From CAIWHR01 sp963823215 (GTDB lineage Bacteria > Pseudomonadota > Gammaproteobacteria > Burkholderiales > Casimicrobiaceae): DNA of 64,000 nt. The DNA is taken from NCBI GenBank assembly GCA_963823215.1, contig CAWGKT010000017.1, forward strand, positions 186,001-250,000. The letters are read 5' to 3'. Positions 1 through 8,480 of the stretch are shown one piece after another (position 1 is the stretch's first letter; each line of letters begins with the position of its first letter). The translations under genes were made by a program, and so were the position numbers. The notes beneath the pieces are model-generated. The model worked only from the letters and a program-made list of their open reading frames with translations, ran no database searches and was not told where the DNA came from.

Positions 1-1274
1 CCGCGGCCCGTCGTGAACACGATCATGTTCGCGCCGCCCGCGACCTGCCCCGTCGCGGACACCGGATCGTAGCCGGGCGTATCCATGTAGACGAAGCCCT
101 TCACCGTCACCGGCTCGGCGTACTCGTAGACGTCGACGAGGTTCGTGGTTCCGCCCTTGGCAACGGCGCCGAGCGACTTCTCGAGAATCGTCGTGAGGCC
201 ACCTGCCTTGTTGCCCGGCGACGGGTTGTTGTTCATCTCGCCCTTCTCGCGCGTCGTGTAATCCTCCCACCACCTGATCCGCGCGACAAGCTTCTCACCC
301 ACGGCGCGGGACACCGCACGGCGCGTCAGCAGGTGCTCGGCGCCGTAGATCTCGGGGGTTTCGGAGAGAATTGCCGTGCCGCCGTGGCGCACCAGCAGGT
401 CGACCGCCGCGCCAAGCGCGGGATTGGCGGTGATGCCCGAGTAGCCGTCGGAGCCGCCGCACTGGAGGCCGACGGTGAGGTGCGACGCCGGCACCGGCTG
501 GCGTGCCACCGCCACTGCGTGCGGCAGCATTTCGCGGACGATGCCAACGCCGTGCGCGATGGTCTTCGCGGTGCCGCCGGTGTCCTGGATGCTGAAGGTG
601 CGCAGCAACGGGCCTTCCCGCAGATTTTCCGCGCCGAAGAGCGAGCTGATCTGGTTCGCCTCGCACCCCAATCCAACGACCAGCACGCCGGCGAAATTCG
701 CGTGTCGCGCGTAGCCACCGAGGGTGCGGCGCAGTACCCGCATGCCGTCGCCGTTCGAATCCATCCCGCAACCGGAGCCGTGCGTCAGCGCGACGACGCC
801 GTCGACGTTCGGAAACGCGGCAAGCGCATCGCCGCGAAACGCATCGGCGATGCCGCGCACGACCGTCGCCGAACAATTGACCGTGGACAGGAGGCCGATG
901 TAGTTACGGGTGGCCACGCGGCCGTCGGCGCGCACGATGCCCATGAACGTCGCCGGCGGGTCGATATAGCGCGTCGGCTTGGCATCGGCGCCGAACGCGT
1001 AGTCGCGATCGAAGGCGCCCATCGCCAGATTGTTGAGATGGACGTGTTCGCCGGGAGCAATGTCGCGCGAGGCGAAACCGATGATCTGGTTGTAGCGCTT
1101 CACAGGCTCGCCGGTGCGGATCGCGCGAGTCGCGACCTTGTGCCCCGGCGGCACGAGCCCCGCGACGGTCACGCTCTCGTCGGTGAGCAGCGTGCCGCCG
1201 ACGAGCTGCGTGCGTGCAATCACCACGTCGTCGTTCGGGTGCAGGCGGATGGTCAGCGATGTGCGGGTGAGCAT
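1..1274 (-). CDS. UxaA/altronate-dehydratase family sugar-acid dehydratase (3' end outside window)
   Basis: The first 424 codons are open and run off the left edge, so the C-terminus is missing. The start is the ATG at 1274, preceded by GGAG; the gene lies 13 bp after the enolase-superfamily gene in the same direction. The N-terminal ~85 residues look like the SAF domain of altronate/galactarate dehydratases, followed by the UxaA core with the conserved signatures HGSGCGM and LQCGGSDGYSG. Family members are iron-dependent enzymes that dehydrate aldonic or aldaric acids to 2-keto-3-deoxy acids in the cytoplasm. The substrate cannot be read from sequence; the neighbours (TRAP uptake, a second dehydratase, an idonate-type dehydrogenase) point to a hexonate or related sugar acid. 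Family call is firm, substrate open. Confidence 0.85.
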   Translation of the reverse strand, partial: MLTRTSLTIRLHPNDDVVIARTQLVGGTLLTDESVTVAGLVPPGHKVATRAIRTGEPVKRYNQIIGFASRDIAPGEHVHLNNLAMGAFDRDYAFGADAKPTRYIDPPATFMGIVRADGRVATRNYIGLLSTVNCSATVVRGIADAFRGDALAAFPNVDGVVALTHGSGCGMDSNGDGMRVLRRTLGGYARHANFAGVLVVGLGCEANQISSLFGAENLREGPLLRTFSIQDTGGTAKTIAHGVGIVREMLPHAVAVARQPVPASHLTVGLQCGGSDGYSGITANPALGAAVDLLVRHGGTAILSETPEIYGAEHLLTRRAVSRAVGEKLVARIRWWEDYTTREKGEMNNNPSPGNKAGGLTTILEKSLGAVAKGGTTNLVDVYEYAEPVTVKGFVYMDTPGYDPVSATGQVAGGANMIVFTTGR

Positions 1275-1287
1275 GGTGTGAACTCCT

Positions 1288-2394
1288 TCAATGGGGGACG
1301 CGGGCGCGGGCGACGGCGCGGGCGTCGATCGCCGCGGAATCCCAGCCGATGCCGAGCCCTGGCGTAGACGGGGCAACGGCATGACCGTCGGCGATCGCGA
1401 GCCGCGACGTCGTGATGTCGTCGAGCTGCGGAATGTATTCGACCCAGGTCGCATTCGGCGCGGCTGCCGCAAGCGACACGTGCAACTCCATCAGGAAATG
1501 CGGACAGACGGCGACGTTGAAGGCTTCCGCGAGATGCGCGACCTTGAGCCATGGCGTGATGCCGCCGATCCGGGCGCAGTCGACCTGCACGATCGAACAG
1601 GCGCGCCGCGCGAGATACTCGCTGAAGTGAGCCGGGTGGTAGAGCGATTCGCCGACCGCGATCGGAATCGCCGTTTGCGCGGCCAGCTCCACGTGCCCCC
1701 CGAGATCCTCTGCCGGCAGCGGCTCCTCGAGCCACGCGAGACCGAACGGCTCGAACGCGCGCGCGCGGCGGATCGCCTCGGACACATTGAAGCACTGATT
1801 GGCGTCGACCATGATCTCGAACGCGCTGCCCACCGCCTCGCGCACGGCCGCGAGCCGGGCGACGTCCTCGGACACGTGCGGCTTGCCGACCTTGAGCTTC
1901 GCGCCGCGAAAGCCCTGCGCCTTGGCCGCAATGGTCTGCGTGACCAGCGCGTCCACCGGCAGCTGGAGCCACCCGCCCTCGGTCGTGTAGATGGGAACCG
2001 CGGCTCTCGCGCCGCCGGCCGCCTTCCACAACGGCAACCCGGCGCGCTTGCAGCGCCGATCCCACAGGGCTGTATCGATCGCCGCCAACGCAAGACTCGT
2101 GATCGCGCCGACGGCCGTCGCGTGCGTGTGGAAGAAGAGATCCTTCCAGATCGCCTCGATGCAATCGGGGTCGCGGCCGATCAGTTTCGGCGCGAGATGA
2201 TCGCGCAGCAGGGCCACCACCGACGAGCCGCCGGTGCCGATCGTGTAGCTGTACCCGGTCCCCTCGGTGCCGTCGTCGCAGCGAATCCGGACGATCGGCG
2301 TCTCCTGCGTGACGAAGGCCTGGATGGCGTCGGTGCGCACCACCTTGGGGGCGAGGTCGACCTGCAGGATTTCGACACTCCCGATGCGCGGCAT
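1288..2394 (-). CDS. Enolase-superfamily (mandelate racemase subgroup) sugar-acid dehydratase or cycloisomerase
   Basis: 368 residues, typical for the family. A capping domain (~1-130) is followed by the barrel with the catalytic set: KLK (Lys166, Lys168), metal ligands at VDANQ (Asp197), WLEEP (Glu224) and VGES (Glu249), and the subgroup base CPH (His299) with Glu319. These residues define the mandelate-racemase subgroup, which abstracts the alpha proton of a sugar acid and usually eliminates water to give a 2-keto-3-deoxy acid. It starts at ATG 2394, 14 bp after dctM, and is followed at 13 bp by the UxaA-family gene, so it belongs to the same operon. Two different dehydratases in one operon suggest two epimeric substrates. 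L-fuconate- or galactarate-type acids are plausible; specificity is inference. Confidence 0.88.
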   Translation of the reverse strand: MPRIGSVEILQVDLAPKVVRTDAIQAFVTQETPIVRIRCDDGTEGTGYSYTIGTGGSSVVALLRDHLAPKLIGRDPDCIEAIWKDLFFHTHATAVGAITSLALAAIDTALWDRRCKRAGLPLWKAAGGARAAVPIYTTEGGWLQLPVDALVTQTIAAKAQGFRGAKLKVGKPHVSEDVARLAAVREAVGSAFEIMVDANQCFNVSEAIRRARAFEPFGLAWLEEPLPAEDLGGHVELAAQTAIPIAVGESLYHPAHFSEYLARRACSIVQVDCARIGGITPWLKVAHLAEAFNVAVCPHFLMELHVSLAAAAPNATWVEYIPQLDDITTSRLAIADGHAVAPSTPGLGIGWDSAAIDARAVARARVPH

Positions 2395-2408
2395 GGCGGT
2401 TTTCCCAT

Positions 2409-3818
2409 TCACTTCGGATACAGGATGCCAGGCAGCCAGAGCACGAGCTGCGGAATGTACGTGATGAGCGCAAGCGTCGCGAGCAGCGGCCACAGCCATG
2501 GCAGCACGGCCTTGACGGTGGCCTCGAACGAGATCTTTGCCACCTTCTGCAGCACGAACAGCACCATGCCGACGGGCGGCGTCAACAGGCCGATCATCAG
2601 ATTCAGGATCATCACCAGCCCGAAATGGACCGGATCGATGCCGAGCTTGGCGAGGATCGGCATGAACACGGGGACGAGGATGGTGATGGCCGCGATGGTC
2701 TCCATGAAGCAGCCGACGAACAGCAGGAAGACGTTCGCCAGCAGCAGGAACACCAGTGGGTTGTCGGAGATCGACAACACCCACTGCGCAATCGCCTCGG
2801 TGATCTGGGTCGTCGTCAGCACCCAGGCGAAGATCGACGCCGAGGCGACGATGAAGAGGACTATCGCCGTCGTCTCGATGGTCTCCATAGAGATCTTGAT
2901 CAGCATCCGCCAGTTGAGCGTGCGATACCAGATGAAGCCGAGGAACAGCGCCCACGCCACCGCCGCCACCGCCGCTTCGGTCGGCGTGAATAGGCCCGTC
3001 GCCATGCCGCCGATCAGGATCACCGGCGTCAGCAGCGCCATGTAGGCCTCGAACTTGAAGAGCTTGTCGGCGACCATCGTGCCGACTAGCAGCGCCCCGA
3101 ATCGCAGCCACCCCGGCAGGCCCTCGCGCGACCACAGGAAGTACAGCGCCACGGCGGTGATCGCGACGAAGCCGAGCTCGAAGAACGCACCACCCATCCG
3201 CGACCAGGAGAACGGAATGTCGCTGCCGTATTTCCGGACATGCGCGTAGTAGGCCACCATCGCCATCATGAACAGGGCCATGACCGCGCCTGGGATGAAC
3301 CCGCCGGCGAACAGCTTGCCAATGGAGACGTTGGCCTGAACGCCGTAGATCACCATCGGTAGCGAAGGCGGGATGATCGGCCCCAGCGTGGCCGACGCCG
3401 CGGTGATGCCCAGCGCGAACTCGGTCGGGTAGCCATGGTCCTTCATGGCCTTGATCTCGATCGTGCCGAGGCCGCCGGCATCGGCGATCGCGGTGCCGGA
3501 CATGCCGGCGAAGATCACGCTGCCGATCACGTTGACGTGGCCGAGCCCACCTTTCAGCCAGCCGACCAGTGCGAGCGCGAAGTTGTAGATCCGGTTGGTG
3601 ATGCCGGCCGAGTTCATCAGCGCCCCGGCCAGAATGAAGAACGGGACCGCGAGCAGCGGGAAGCTGTCCACACCACCGACCATCCGGTGGACCACGGTGA
3701 GCGGCGGAATCGTTCCGGAAATCCAGATGTACAGCAGCGACCCCAGGCACATCGCAATGGCGATCGGCAATCCGGTCGCCATCAGGCCGACGAAACCTCC
3801 GAGCAGGATGCTGTTCAT
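2409..3818 (-). CDS. dctM: TRAP transporter large permease (DctM)
   Basis: 469 residues with about 12-13 hydrophobic segments, the usual size for the 12-TM DctM subunit of tripartite ATP-independent periplasmic transporters. Family features visible include the early FFILAGALMN segment, the GPIIPPSLP loop near residue 145 and a second GLLTPPVG loop near residue 415. It forms the ion-coupled channel with DctQ and imports organic or sugar acids delivered by DctP. Start ATG at 3818. The gap to dctQ (173 bp) is unusually long for a TRAP operon and is filled by two copies of a 78-bp repeat. Confidence 0.93.
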   Translation of the reverse strand: MNSILLGGFVGLMATGLPIAIAMCLGSLLYIWISGTIPPLTVVHRMVGGVDSFPLLAVPFFILAGALMNSAGITNRIYNFALALVGWLKGGLGHVNVIGSVIFAGMSGTAIADAGGLGTIEIKAMKDHGYPTEFALGITAASATLGPIIPPSLPMVIYGVQANVSIGKLFAGGFIPGAVMALFMMAMVAYYAHVRKYGSDIPFSWSRMGGAFFELGFVAITAVALYFLWSREGLPGWLRFGALLVGTMVADKLFKFEAYMALLTPVILIGGMATGLFTPTEAAVAAVAWALFLGFIWYRTLNWRMLIKISMETIETTAIVLFIVASASIFAWVLTTTQITEAIAQWVLSISDNPLVFLLLANVFLLFVGCFMETIAAITILVPVFMPILAKLGIDPVHFGLVMILNLMIGLLTPPVGMVLFVLQKVAKISFEATVKAVLPWLWPLLATLALITYIPQLVLWLPGILYPK

Positions 3819-3832
3819 GACGGCTGTTCGCT

Positions 3833-3988
3833 CAGTGCCCGCACGGCCGCCCGAAGGGCGCTGACTGCCCCCTCGGGGGGCAGCGAACGAAGTGAGCGTG
3901 GGGGTCGTTCCAGTGCCCGCACGGCCGCCCGAAGGGCGCTGACTGCCCCCTCGGGGGGCAGCGAACGAAGTGAGCGTGGGGGTCGTTC
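3833..3988. repeat. Perfect tandem duplication of a 78-bp GC-rich palindromic element
   Basis: Positions 3833-3910 and 3911-3988 are identical. Each unit contains two palindromes: GGCCGCCCGAAGGGCG and TGCCCCCTCGGGGGGCA. The element fills the junction between dctQ and dctM and begins 3 bp after the dctQ stop. Related single copies occur at 42979-43050, 46629-46704 and 57889-58035. Read from the side next to the upstream stop codon, several copies carry the shared motif CGACCCCCACGCTCAC. The hairpins could stabilise or attenuate the polycistronic message. Confidence 0.95.
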
Positions 3989-3991
3989 ATC

Positions 3992-4564
3992 CTATGCTTC
4001 GGCTTCGCCGGGGCGCTCGAGCACGGACCAGCCCTGCCGCCAGTGACGCACCGTCACCTGCGCCGCACGAAAGGTCATCATCGCGAAGCCGAACGTCACG
4101 CAGCCGTAGATGTAGCTCATCGGGAAATCGACGACCGTCATCTGGAGGTTCTGCATCTTCGGCACCAGCAGCATCGACAGCCAAGTCGCATACGCCAGGA
4201 AACCCAACCGGACGATGTCGACGCCCGTCGACATCACCCTGCCCACCCCCGCCGGCAGCCACCGATAGAGGAACTCGACGTGGATGTGCGTGTTCCGGCG
4301 CACGGCCATCGACGCTCCAACGAACGTGACGATGATCAGCAGATAGCGGGCGATCTCCTCGGTCCAGGCGGCCGAGCTCTCGAGCACGTAGCGGGTGAAG
4401 AACTGATAGAAGATGTCCAGCGCCAGCAGCCAGAAGACACCCAGCACGAGCCAGTCCTCCCAACCGTAGCCGGACAGGTCGATCGGTTCGTCGATCGCGT
4501 GAAAGTGACCCTCGGCGTCGAGGACGGGGCCGTCCGCGGGTACGGTTTCTCTGGCGTCGGTCAT
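3992..4564 (-). CDS. dctQ: TRAP transporter small permease (DctQ)
   Basis: 190 residues. An acidic N-terminal tail of about 35 residues is followed by four membrane segments (near 38-58, 75-95, 113-133 and 148-170), the normal DctQ topology. The family-typical motif with WTEEIARYL after the second segment is present. It associates with DctM and is needed for solute uptake. The start is ATG 4564, about 50 bp after the dctP stop. The stop lies directly next to the repeat that separates it from dctM. Confidence 0.9.
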   Translation of the reverse strand: MTDARETVPADGPVLDAEGHFHAIDEPIDLSGYGWEDWLVLGVFWLLALDIFYQFFTRYVLESSAAWTEEIARYLLIIVTFVGASMAVRRNTHIHVEFLYRWLPAGVGRVMSTGVDIVRLGFLAYATWLSMLLVPKMQNLQMTVVDFPMSYIYGCVTFGFAMMTFRAAQVTVRHWRQGWSVLERPGEAEA

Positions 4565-4613
4565 ACCGGCTCCGATTGCGGGCCGCCGTGCGGCCCGCTC
4601 CCGGACGAATGCG

Positions 4614-5591
4614 CTATTTGATCGCGACTATGCGGTCGTAGTCCTTGCGTTCGTAGCCCATCGACTCCGGCGTCGAATTCTTCAGCACCGCGTCGACGAA
4701 GCTCTGCCGATTGACGTTGACAACCTGCAGGCCCTTCTTCTTGAACTCGTCGACGAGCTCGGCCTCGCGCTTCTTGATCTGCGCGGTGGCGCGATCCGCA
4801 GACTCGCGCGTCACGTCGGTGAAGATCTTCTTCTCGTCGTCGGTGAGCTTGGTCCAGACGTGCGGCGCGATCTGCGTCGTCAGCCCGTCGACGATGTGGC
4901 TGGTCAGCATGATCGCCTTCTGCACCTCGTAGAATTTCTTTGCCTCGATCGTGGTCAGAGGATTCTCCTGCGCCTCGACCGTGCCATTCTGCAGCGCGAG
5001 GTAGACCTCGGCGAAGGCGATTGGTGTCGGATTCGCCGCGCAGGCCTTCGGCGTCGCCATGTATGCCGGGACGTCGGGCACGCGGATCTTCAGCCCCTTC
5101 ATGCCGGCGCAGTCGGTGAACGGCCGGTTGGACGTCGTCTGCCGCGCGCCGTAGTACGTGTACGCCGTGATCTGGATGCCGCTCTTCTGCCGGAAGCCCT
5201 CGACCATTTCGGCGAATACCGGGCTCTTCGAATACGCGATCAAGTGGTCGGCGTCGCGGAAGATGAACGGGTAGTAGGCGATGCCGATGCGCGGATAGCT
5301 GCGCGCGGCGAACGACGGGCCGCTGATGATCATGTCGACGGTGCCGAGCGACAAGCCCTGATTGATGTCGGTCTCCTTGCCGAGCGAGCTCGCCGGGAAA
5401 ACCTGGATGTCGAACTTGCCGTTGGTGCGCTTCTTGATCTCGGCCGCGGCCCAAACCGACTCCGTGTGATACGGCTCGCTCGTCTCGTAGACGTGCGCCC
5501 ACTTCAACTTCTGCTGCGCGACGGCCGGGCCGCCGGCCAAGATGGCGACGGACGCAACCGCCAGCAAGATCCCCTTCGAAAGCAAACGCAT
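4614..5591 (-). CDS. dctP: TRAP transporter solute-binding protein (DctP)
   Basis: 325 residues. A Sec signal peptide (MRLLSKGILLAVASVAILAG, cleavage likely after AVAQ near residue 26) precedes a DctP-type periplasmic binding domain. Family marks include IRVPDVPAY near residue 165, where a conserved Arg contacts the substrate carboxylate, and the motif with NPLTTI near residue 205. The ATG at 5591 is chosen because it follows a strong AAAGGAGGAAT ribosome site and places the signal peptide at the N-terminus; longer in-frame readings lack both. It captures the sugar acid in the periplasm for DctQM. It lies 67 bp after the idonate-dehydrogenase-like gene. Confidence 0.94.
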   Translation of the reverse strand: MRLLSKGILLAVASVAILAGGPAVAQQKLKWAHVYETSEPYHTESVWAAAEIKKRTNGKFDIQVFPASSLGKETDINQGLSLGTVDMIISGPSFAARSYPRIGIAYYPFIFRDADHLIAYSKSPVFAEMVEGFRQKSGIQITAYTYYGARQTTSNRPFTDCAGMKGLKIRVPDVPAYMATPKACAANPTPIAFAEVYLALQNGTVEAQENPLTTIEAKKFYEVQKAIMLTSHIVDGLTTQIAPHVWTKLTDDEKKIFTDVTRESADRATAQIKKREAELVDEFKKKGLQVVNVNRQSFVDAVLKNSTPESMGYERKDYDRIVAIK

Positions 5592-5658
5592 GATTCCTCC
5601 TTTGTGCCGTTGAATGTCGCAGGCCGCGGCCCGCGGAAAATTCCAGTCTAAATCGAGG

Positions 5659-6684
5659 TTACGCCGCAACCACCTGCACCTTCGTACTCTGTGTCTTGTC
5701 CTTCGCGAGCGCGAACGCCTTGACCGCATCCTGCAGCGGAAACTGGCCGGACAGCAGCGGCCGCACGTCCACCCGGCGCGTCGACAGATAGTCTACCGCC
5801 CAGTCGAACTCGATGCCCCAGCGGAATGCGCCCTTCAGATCGAGCTCCTTCGCCATCAGCTCGTTGACGACGAATGGCAGCGGCTCGTGCGGCAGTGTCC
5901 CCACTTGGACGATGGTGCCGCCGCGCTTCGCGGCCGCCACGCAGGATTTGAGCGCCGCGAAGCTGCCCGACACCTCGAAGCAGACGTCGAACTGCGGTGT
6001 CGCCAGCGCGTCGGCCTCCCGGTCGGCGCGCAGCGTCCGGTCGGCGCCCACCTCGCGCGCCTTTGCGAGTGGCCGGTCGAGGATGTCCGAGACCGCCACT
6101 GACTTGGCCCCGGCGAGGCGCGCGGCGATCACCGTCAGGCAGCCAATGGTGCCGGCGCCGGTGATCAGCACCGACTTGCCGATGAGATCGGTGCCGCGAT
6201 GGATGGCATGCAGCGCGACGGCCAGCGGCTCCGCGAACGCGAGCTCCCCGAGCGTGACATCGCCGGCGACCGGATAGCACTGGCGCTCGCCCAGCACGAA
6301 GAACTCGCTGAACATGCCCTGCACGTGCGGGTAGAGGCTGGCGCTGCCCATAAAGCGCATGTTCCGGCAAAGCTGCTCGCGGCCCTCGCGGCAGCCTTCG
6401 CACCAGCCACAGGCATGCGACGGGCTCACCGCGACCTTGTCTCCCGCCTTGACCCGGGTGACGCCGGGCCCGATCGCGGCGACGGTGGCCGACGCCTCGT
6501 GTCCCGGGATCAGTGGCTCGCGGACGATGAAGCTGCCGTTCCTGCCCTCGTAGTAGTAATGGATGTCCGAGCCGCAGATGCCGCCGGCGCCAAGCCGCAG
6601 CAGCACCTGGCCCGGGCCGACCTCGGGAGTGTCGACCGCTTCAATACGCAGATCGTCCTTGGCGTGAATACGGCAAGCCAGCAT
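5659..6684 (-). CDS. Zinc-dependent alcohol dehydrogenase, L-idonate 5-dehydrogenase-like
   Basis: 341 residues, a medium-chain dehydrogenase/reductase. The catalytic-zinc region CGSDIHYYYEGRNG and GHEASATV is present, then the structural-zinc cysteines (CGWCEGCREGREQLC, ~93-107), then a Rossmann fold with GAGTIGCL (~170). The HYYYEGRNG segment is typical of the L-idonate 5-dehydrogenase branch, which interconverts L-idonate and 5-keto-D-gluconate with NAD(P)+. Start ATG 6684 has AAAGGAG upstream; a longer reading lacks a ribosome site. Second gene of the operon, between the regulator and the TRAP genes. L-idonate is the likeliest family substrate, but related hexonates or hexitols are possible. 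Confidence 0.85.
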   Translation of the reverse strand: MLACRIHAKDDLRIEAVDTPEVGPGQVLLRLGAGGICGSDIHYYYEGRNGSFIVREPLIPGHEASATVAAIGPGVTRVKAGDKVAVSPSHACGWCEGCREGREQLCRNMRFMGSASLYPHVQGMFSEFFVLGERQCYPVAGDVTLGELAFAEPLAVALHAIHRGTDLIGKSVLITGAGTIGCLTVIAARLAGAKSVAVSDILDRPLAKAREVGADRTLRADREADALATPQFDVCFEVSGSFAALKSCVAAAKRGGTIVQVGTLPHEPLPFVVNELMAKELDLKGAFRWGIEFDWAVDYLSTRRVDVRPLLSGQFPLQDAVKAFALAKDKTQSTKVQVVAA

Positions 6685-6754
6685 GGCATTCGCTCCTTTC
6701 AACGGCGGCGATTCACGGGCGGCGAACCAGGCGTCGCTCCGCATCGCCGGAAAC

Positions 6755-7486
6755 TCAATGTAACGTGTTCCAGCCCTTGTTGAACCGCTTGTACGCTTTG
6801 TTCAGATGGCGCTGCATCGCGGCGCGCGAACCCGCGACGTCGTGCTCGGCGATCGCCTTCAACACCGCACGGTGCTCGGCCATCGCCGCCGTCCACAGCC
6901 CTGGCGTGTCGTAATGGTGTTCCAGCCTCTTGTAGAGAGGGCCGGCGCGCTCCTCCCACAGCATCTTCACCACCGCCACCAGCGCACCGTTGCCGGTCGC
7001 CTCCGCGATCCGCAGGTGGAACAGGCGGTCACCCGCCAGCGGCTGCTTTTCGTGCTCGAATTCCCGGTGCATCTGTTCCAGCGCCTCCTCGATCGCGGCG
7101 ATCTGCGTCTTCTTCGCGGATTTCGCCGCCAGCGCCGCGCACTCGCTTTCGATCGTGTAACGGGCGCGCATCAGCTCGAAGGGCCCGGCCAGCGCGTGCA
7201 CCTCTTCACGCCCGGGTTCGCCTGCGAGGACCTCGACGCCCTCCGCCTTGACCCCGGGCCCGAGCACGTAGATACCGGAACCGATGCGCACTTCGACCAG
7301 GCCTTCGACCTCCAGCGCGATCAGCGCCTCGCGCACCGATGGCCGCGATACGCCGAGCTGCTTGGCGAGGTCGCGCTCCGGCGGCAGCCGCGCGCCCGCC
7401 AGGAATTCGCCGGCACGGATCAATTCCCGGATCTGGTCGGCGATCTGCCGATACAACCGGCGCGGTTCGATGCTCTGGAATGGCAT
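6755..7486 (-). CDS. GntR/FadR-family transcriptional regulator of the sugar-acid operon
   Basis: 243 residues. N-terminal winged helix (~10-75) with recognition-helix motif QLGVSRPSVREAL, then an all-helical FCD ligand domain. The FCD metal ligands are visible as Asp/His in GDRLFHLRIAEATGN, EHRAVL and MQRHL. FadR-subfamily repressors bind TGGTnnnACCA-like palindromes and release DNA on binding an acid metabolite. Exactly such a site, TGGTAATACCA, lies in the divergent promoter region 85 bp upstream of this start. The gene leads the leftward operon and faces the dehydrogenase/hydrolase pair, so it probably regulates both arms and itself. Confidence 0.92.
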   Translation of the reverse strand: MPFQSIEPRRLYRQIADQIRELIRAGEFLAGARLPPERDLAKQLGVSRPSVREALIALEVEGLVEVRIGSGIYVLGPGVKAEGVEVLAGEPGREEVHALAGPFELMRARYTIESECAALAAKSAKKTQIAAIEEALEQMHREFEHEKQPLAGDRLFHLRIAEATGNGALVAVVKMLWEERAGPLYKRLEHHYDTPGLWTAAMAEHRAVLKAIAEHDVAGSRAAMQRHLNKAYKRFNKGWNTLH

Positions 7487-7570
7487 GGGGCGGTGAACGC
7501 GGTCGACGGCGGCATTCGACGTCCAGGGGGTCGGGCAGCAAGGCTAACCCCGGACCGGTAACTGGTCAAG

Positions 7571-7581
7571 TGGTAATACCA
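7571..7581. promoter_or_regulatory. FadR-type operator palindrome TGGTAATACCA
   Basis: A perfect 11-bp palindrome (TGGTA-A-TACCA) with extended partial symmetry (AAgTGGTAaTACCAaTTt). It sits between the divergent regulator and dehydrogenase genes. It matches the known FadR-subfamily operator pattern and ends 18 bp before a possible TACAAT -10 box for the rightward pair, so it would cover the -35 position. Binding is inferred. Confidence 0.65.
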
Positions 7582-7599
7582 ATTTCCGGACCTCCGGCG

Positions 7600-7605
7600 T
7601 ACAAT
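7600..7605 (+). promoter_or_regulatory. Possible -10 box (TACAAT) for the rightward dehydrogenase-hydrolase pair
   Basis: TACAAT lies 70 bp upstream of the dehydrogenase ATG. The expected -35 position overlaps the operator palindrome and has no good TTGACA match, which would suit a regulated promoter. Confidence 0.35.
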
Positions 7606-7675
7606 CGGGCGCGCGGCCGGGTGGTCACGGCGATCGCCGAACACGGTCACGAACTCGCGCAAAGGAACGGGCACC

Positions 7676-8431
7676 ATGAGCGGACGACTGGCAGGCAAGA
7701 TCGCGCTGATCACGGCCGCGGGACAGGGCATCGGACACGCGGCCGCAATGGCGATGGCAAGCGAGGGCGCGACGGTCTACGCGACCGACGTCAACCCGAA
7801 GCTCCTCGAGCAATATGCGGGCGTGGCGAACGTGGTGCCGCGTACGCTCGACGTGCTCGACGACGCCGCCATCGCGCAGCTCGCCGACGAGTTGCCGGCG
7901 CTCGACGTCCTGTTCAACTGCGCCGGCTACGTCCACCATGGAACCATCCTCGACTGCACGCCGAAGGACTGGGATTTCAGCTTCAACCTCAACGTCCGCG
8001 CGATGTACGTGACGATCCGCTGCACGCTGCCGAAGATGCTCGCCAAATACGCAGCGAACGGGCGCGGCTCGTCCATCATCAACATGAGCTCGATCGCGTC
8101 GAGCGTGAAGGGGCTGCCCAACCGGTTCGTCTACGGGACCACTAAAGCCGCCGTGATCGGCCTCACCAAGGCCATCGCCATGGATTTCGTGACCAAGGGC
8201 ATCCGCTGCAACGCGATCGGCCCCGGAACCGTCGACACGCCGTCGCTCTCCGATCGCATCAATGCGTTCCCCGATCCGGTGGAAGCGCGGAAGATGTTCG
8301 TCGCGCGGCAGCCGATGGGCCGGATCGCCAAGGCGGAGGAGATCGCGCCGTTGATCGTGTTCCTCGCGTCCGACGAAAGCGCATTGGTCACCGGCAACAT
8401 GCATTCCTGCGACGGCGGCATGACCATCTGA
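7676..8431 (+). CDS. SDR dehydrogenase, 2-keto-3-deoxy-L-fuconate 4-dehydrogenase-like
   Basis: 251 residues, classical short-chain dehydrogenase. Cofactor motif TAAGQGIG (13-20), NCAG (~81-84), catalytic Ser138/139 and YxxxK (Tyr153, Lys157). The start TAAGQGIGHAAA and the insert KGLPNRFVYGTTKAAV resemble the group containing 2-keto-3-deoxy-L-fuconate dehydrogenase and the BDH2 proteins. In the non-phosphorylating L-fucose/L-rhamnose pathways this step oxidises the 2-keto-3-deoxy acid to a 2,4-diketo acid, which the downstream FAH-family hydrolase cleaves. ATG 7676 follows AAAGGAAC. First gene of the divergent arm under the FadR-type operator. Family certain, substrate inferred from the gene pair. 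Confidence 0.87.
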   Translation: MSGRLAGKIALITAAGQGIGHAAAMAMASEGATVYATDVNPKLLEQYAGVANVVPRTLDVLDDAAIAQLADELPALDVLFNCAGYVHHGTILDCTPKDWDFSFNLNVRAMYVTIRCTLPKMLAKYAANGRGSSIINMSSIASSVKGLPNRFVYGTTKAAVIGLTKAIAMDFVTKGIRCNAIGPGTVDTPSLSDRINAFPDPVEARKMFVARQPMGRIAKAEEIAPLIVFLASDESALVTGNMHSCDGGMTI

Positions 8432-8480
8432 TCACGCCGTCCCCTCGAAACCACGATCCATCCGACCGACTGGAGAGCAC

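Noticed and set aside
1288..3750. 820-codon minus-strand frame suggesting a fusion of the dehydratase with another protein
   Set aside because: The N-terminal ~450 codons are an out-of-frame shadow of dctM; the enzyme starts at 2394.
3833..3988. CRISPR array
   Set aside because: Two directly adjacent 78-bp units without spacers, GC-rich palindromes, and dispersed relatives; no cas genes.
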